32,297 bases of DNA. It comes from Burkholderiales bacterium (GTDB lineage Bacteria > Pseudomonadota > Gammaproteobacteria > Burkholderiales > Burkholderiaceae_E). The stretch is from assembly GCA_947463885.1 (NCBI GenBank), contig CANHUQ010000009.1, positions 1 to 32,297 on the forward strand, written 5' to 3'. The notes under the pieces were generated by a model. That model was not told the DNA's origin. It did no database searches and saw only the letters and a list, made by a program, of their open reading frames with translations. The position numbers and the translations under genes were made by a program. This document shows positions 30,560 to 32,297 of the stretch, one piece after another; position 1 is the stretch's first letter, and every line of letters starts with the position of its first letter.

Positions 30560-31774
30560 ATGACCGAGGGGCCGCTGTCATCCGAGGTGTCCGCGCTTCG
30601 GTTGGGAATGGTGGCAGGTGAAACCTCCGGCGACATGCTGGCGGCATCGGTGCTGGCGGGCCTGACACAGCGGCTCAGCGGTGCCCCCTCCGATCCCGCG
30701 ATCATTGCCAGGCCTGTACACGCCGCAGGCATCGGCGGGCCGGCCATGCGTGATCAGGGCTTTGACCCATGGTGGTCCTCAGAGGAACTTGCGGTGCGCG
30801 GCTATGCTGAGGTGCTGCGTCAATACCCCCGCTTGCGCAGTATTCGCAATCGAGTGTTCGAGCGCATGTGCGACTGGCGCCCCGATGTGTTCGTCGGCGT
30901 CGATGCGCCCGATTTCAATCTGGACCTGGAGCGGCGGCTGCGGGCATCAGGCCTGCGGGTGGCGCATTTCATCGGGCCGTCGATCTGGGCCTGGCGCGGC
31001 GAGCGCATCCACGCCATCGGTCGCTCGGTCGACCATATGCTGCTGGTGTTTCCCTTCGAAAAGCCGCTCTACGATGCGGCAGGGATCGCCGCCACATACG
31101 TGGGGCATCCTCTGGCCGACGCCATTCCCTTGCAGGCCGATCAGGCCGGCGCCCGACGCGTGCTGAACCTGCCCGCCGACCGGCAGATCGTCGCGGTCCT
31201 GCCGGGCAGCCGAGGCGGCGAGATCACCTACATTGCGCCGTGTTTCGTGCAGACCATCGCCTGGCTGGCGCAACAGCGCCCCGAGCTGGTCTTCGTGGTG
31301 CCGGCCGCCACAGAGCGTCTGTTTGCACGGCTGCGCGCCATGATTGCGGCTGCAGGGTTGCCCGATGGCGTGGACTGCCGGCTGGTGATGGGTCATTCCC
31401 ATGAAGCCATCGCCTCGGCCGATGCGGTCCTGGTGGCCAGTGGCACGGCCACCCTTGAAGTGGCGCTGTTTCGCAAACCCATGGTGATTGCCTACCGCAT
31501 GGCCTGGGCCAGCTATCAGATCATGAAGCGCATGGGCTATCTGCCCTGGATCGGCCTGCCCAACATCCTGTGCAACGCCTCGGTGGTGCCGGAGTTCGTG
31601 CAATCGGCTGCGACTGCGCCTGCCATGGGTGCAGCGCTGCTGCGGCAATTGGACGATCCGGCGCATGCGCGTGAGCTGGCCGAGCGCTTTGCGGCGCTGC
31701 ACGAGACGCTGCGCTGCAACTGCGGGCAACGCGCGGCCGACGCGTTGCTTGAACTGTCGCGTCGACCCGCATGA
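30560..31774 (+). CDS. lpxB: Lipid-A-disaccharide synthase
   Basis: Peripheral membrane GT19 glycosyltransferase joining UDP-2,3-diacylglucosamine and lipid X into the beta-1,6 disaccharide. The 404 residues show LGMVAGETSGDMLAA near the start, IGGPAMRDQGFD, FVGVDAPDFNLDLE and the conserved FIGPSIWAWRGERI. Later come VGHPLADAIPL, VLPGSRGGEITY and LVASGTATLEVALF with PMVIAYRM. It lies 11 bp after lpxA. Its TGA at 31772-31774 sits in the first unit of the 14-bp array, overlapping an ATG at 31771. Confidence 0.97.
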   Translation: MTEGPLSSEVSALRLGMVAGETSGDMLAASVLAGLTQRLSGAPSDPAIIARPVHAAGIGGPAMRDQGFDPWWSSEELAVRGYAEVLRQYPRLRSIRNRVFERMCDWRPDVFVGVDAPDFNLDLERRLRASGLRVAHFIGPSIWAWRGERIHAIGRSVDHMLLVFPFEKPLYDAAGIAATYVGHPLADAIPLQADQAGARRVLNLPADRQIVAVLPGSRGGEITYIAPCFVQTIAWLAQQRPELVFVVPAATERLFARLRAMIAAAGLPDGVDCRLVMGHSHEAIASADAVLVASGTATLEVALFRKPMVIAYRMAWASYQIMKRMGYLPWIGLPNILCNASVVPEFVQSAATAPAMGAALLRQLDDPAHARELAERFAALHETLRCNCGQRAADALLELSRRPA

Positions 31775-31817
31775 GGTTAGCTGCATGAGGTTGCCCGCAT
31801 GAGGTTACCCGCATGAA
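31766..31817 (+). repeat. 14-bp tandem array of coupled start/stop mini-cistrons between lpxB and rnhB
   Basis: There are about 3.7 copies of a 14-bp unit close to CCCGCATGAGGTTA: 31766-31779 (exact), 31780-31793 (three differences), 31794-31807 (exact), and 31808-31821 whose first ten bases match. ATGs lie at 31771, 31785, 31799 and 31813. The first three open five-codon frames, MRLAA, MRLPA and MRLPA, and each TGA overlaps the next ATG as ATGA. GAGG in each unit lies 8 nt before the next ATG. The last ATG is the rnhB start. Confidence 0.9.
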
Positions 31818-32297
31818 GCGGCCCGAGCGTGTCACCACCCCGGCGCCGGTTGCCGGTTCGCCCACCCAGCCCTCGCTGCTGGTCTGGGCCGACGACGCGG
31901 GCCTGATTTGCGGCGTGGATGAGGCCGGGCGCGGCCCGCTGGCAGGGCCGGTGACCGCAGCGGCCGTCATCCTGAATCCGATGCGCCCGATCGATGGCCT
32001 GCGTGACTCCAAGCAATTGTCAGCCGCCCGGCGCGATGCGCTCGCCGAGCAGATTCGAGCCTGTGCGCTCGGATGGGCGGTGGCCAGCGCCAGCGTGGAA
32101 GAAATCGACGCGCTGAACATTCTTCAGGCAAGCCTGCTGGCCATGCGTCGGGCCGTGTTGGCGCTGCCGCAGGCGCCCGAACTGGCGCGCGTTGATGGCA
32201 ATCGTGCGCCGGTGTTGCCCTGCCGAATCGAGTTGATCGTGGGCGGCGATGCCATCGATCCGGCGATCAGCGCCGCCTCGATCCTGGCCAAGACCAC
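31813..32297 (+). CDS. rnhB: Ribonuclease HII, partial (C-terminus beyond right edge)
   Basis: Cleaves RNA in RNA-DNA hybrids and starts ribonucleotide excision repair. About 161 N-terminal residues are visible of an expected 220-240. The type-2 RNase H motif [14 protein letters not shown] supplies D36 and E37, RDSKQLS follows, and VDGN gives D129. The final AASILAKT begins the next conserved active-site segment. About 33 residues precede the core, more than in E. coli. No in-frame alternative start lies upstream, because a TGA occurs at 31786. The start is preceded by GAGG at 8 nt within the 14-bp repeat array. Confidence 0.95.
   Translation, partial: MKRPERVTTPAPVAGSPTQPSLLVWADDAGLICGVDEAGRGPLAGPVTAAAVILNPMRPIDGLRDSKQLSAARRDALAEQIRACALGWAVASASVEEIDALNILQASLLAMRRAVLALPQAPELARVDGNRAPVLPCRIELIVGGDAIDPAISAASILAKT

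Overview
This window is a dense, GC-rich, purely chromosomal housekeeping region. It probably comes from a betaproteobacterium of the order Burkholderiales. The evidence is the gene order glnD / map // rpsB-tsf-pyrH-frr-uppS-cdsA-dxr-rseP-bamA-skp-lpxD-fabZ-lpxA-lpxB-rnhB, the succinylase lysine genes dapC-dapD linked to a PilU ATPase, and an smc-zipA-ligA series. The genus cannot be fixed from this stretch alone. I see no tRNA, rRNA, CRISPR array, insertion sequence, phage gene or other sign of recent transfer.

Layout, left to right. (1) Positions 1-4834, minus strand: a probable six-gene operon read right to left, queF, dapC, dapD, pilU, a YffB/ArsC-like gene and dapE (cut by the left edge). 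It encodes 7-deazaguanine (queuosine) synthesis, the three succinylase-branch steps to L,L-diaminopimelate, and the type IV pilus retraction ATPase PilU. (2) Positions 4835-5085: divergent control region. (3) Positions 5086-13982, plus strand: smc, zipA, ligA, galU and mtnP, tightly packed, covering chromosome condensation, FtsZ anchoring, DNA ligation, UDP-glucose supply and methylthio-purine salvage. (4) Positions 14015-17485, minus strand: map followed by glnD, convergent with mtnP. (5) Positions 17486-17840: divergent region with two overlapping promoter candidates and a long, structured rpsB leader. (6) Positions 17841-19486: rpsB-tsf, closed by a strong intrinsic terminator. (7) Positions 19674-32297: a continuous series of envelope and translation genes. 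pyrH and frr come first. uppS, cdsA and dxr make the undecaprenyl carrier, CDP-diacylglycerol and isoprenoids. rseP, bamA and skp handle the envelope stress protease, outer membrane protein assembly and a periplasmic chaperone. lpxD, fabZ, lpxA and lpxB make lipid A and balance it against fatty acid synthesis. rnhB runs off the right edge.

The gene content is conventional and I do not see a new multi-gene system. The unusual features are small and lie at gene junctions. The best is a 14-bp tandem array between lpxB and rnhB that reads as three consecutive five-codon mini-cistrons, each joined to the next by an ATGA stop/start overlap and each carrying a GAGG ribosome-binding sequence at ideal spacing for the next start. 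A separate 14-bp near-perfect duplication covers the smc GTG start. An 11-codon arginine-rich reading frame ends in a TGATG overlap on the uppS start. Other points are a valine at the acyl-chain-ruler position of LpxA, an unusually long Skp export presequence and an insertion in LigA.
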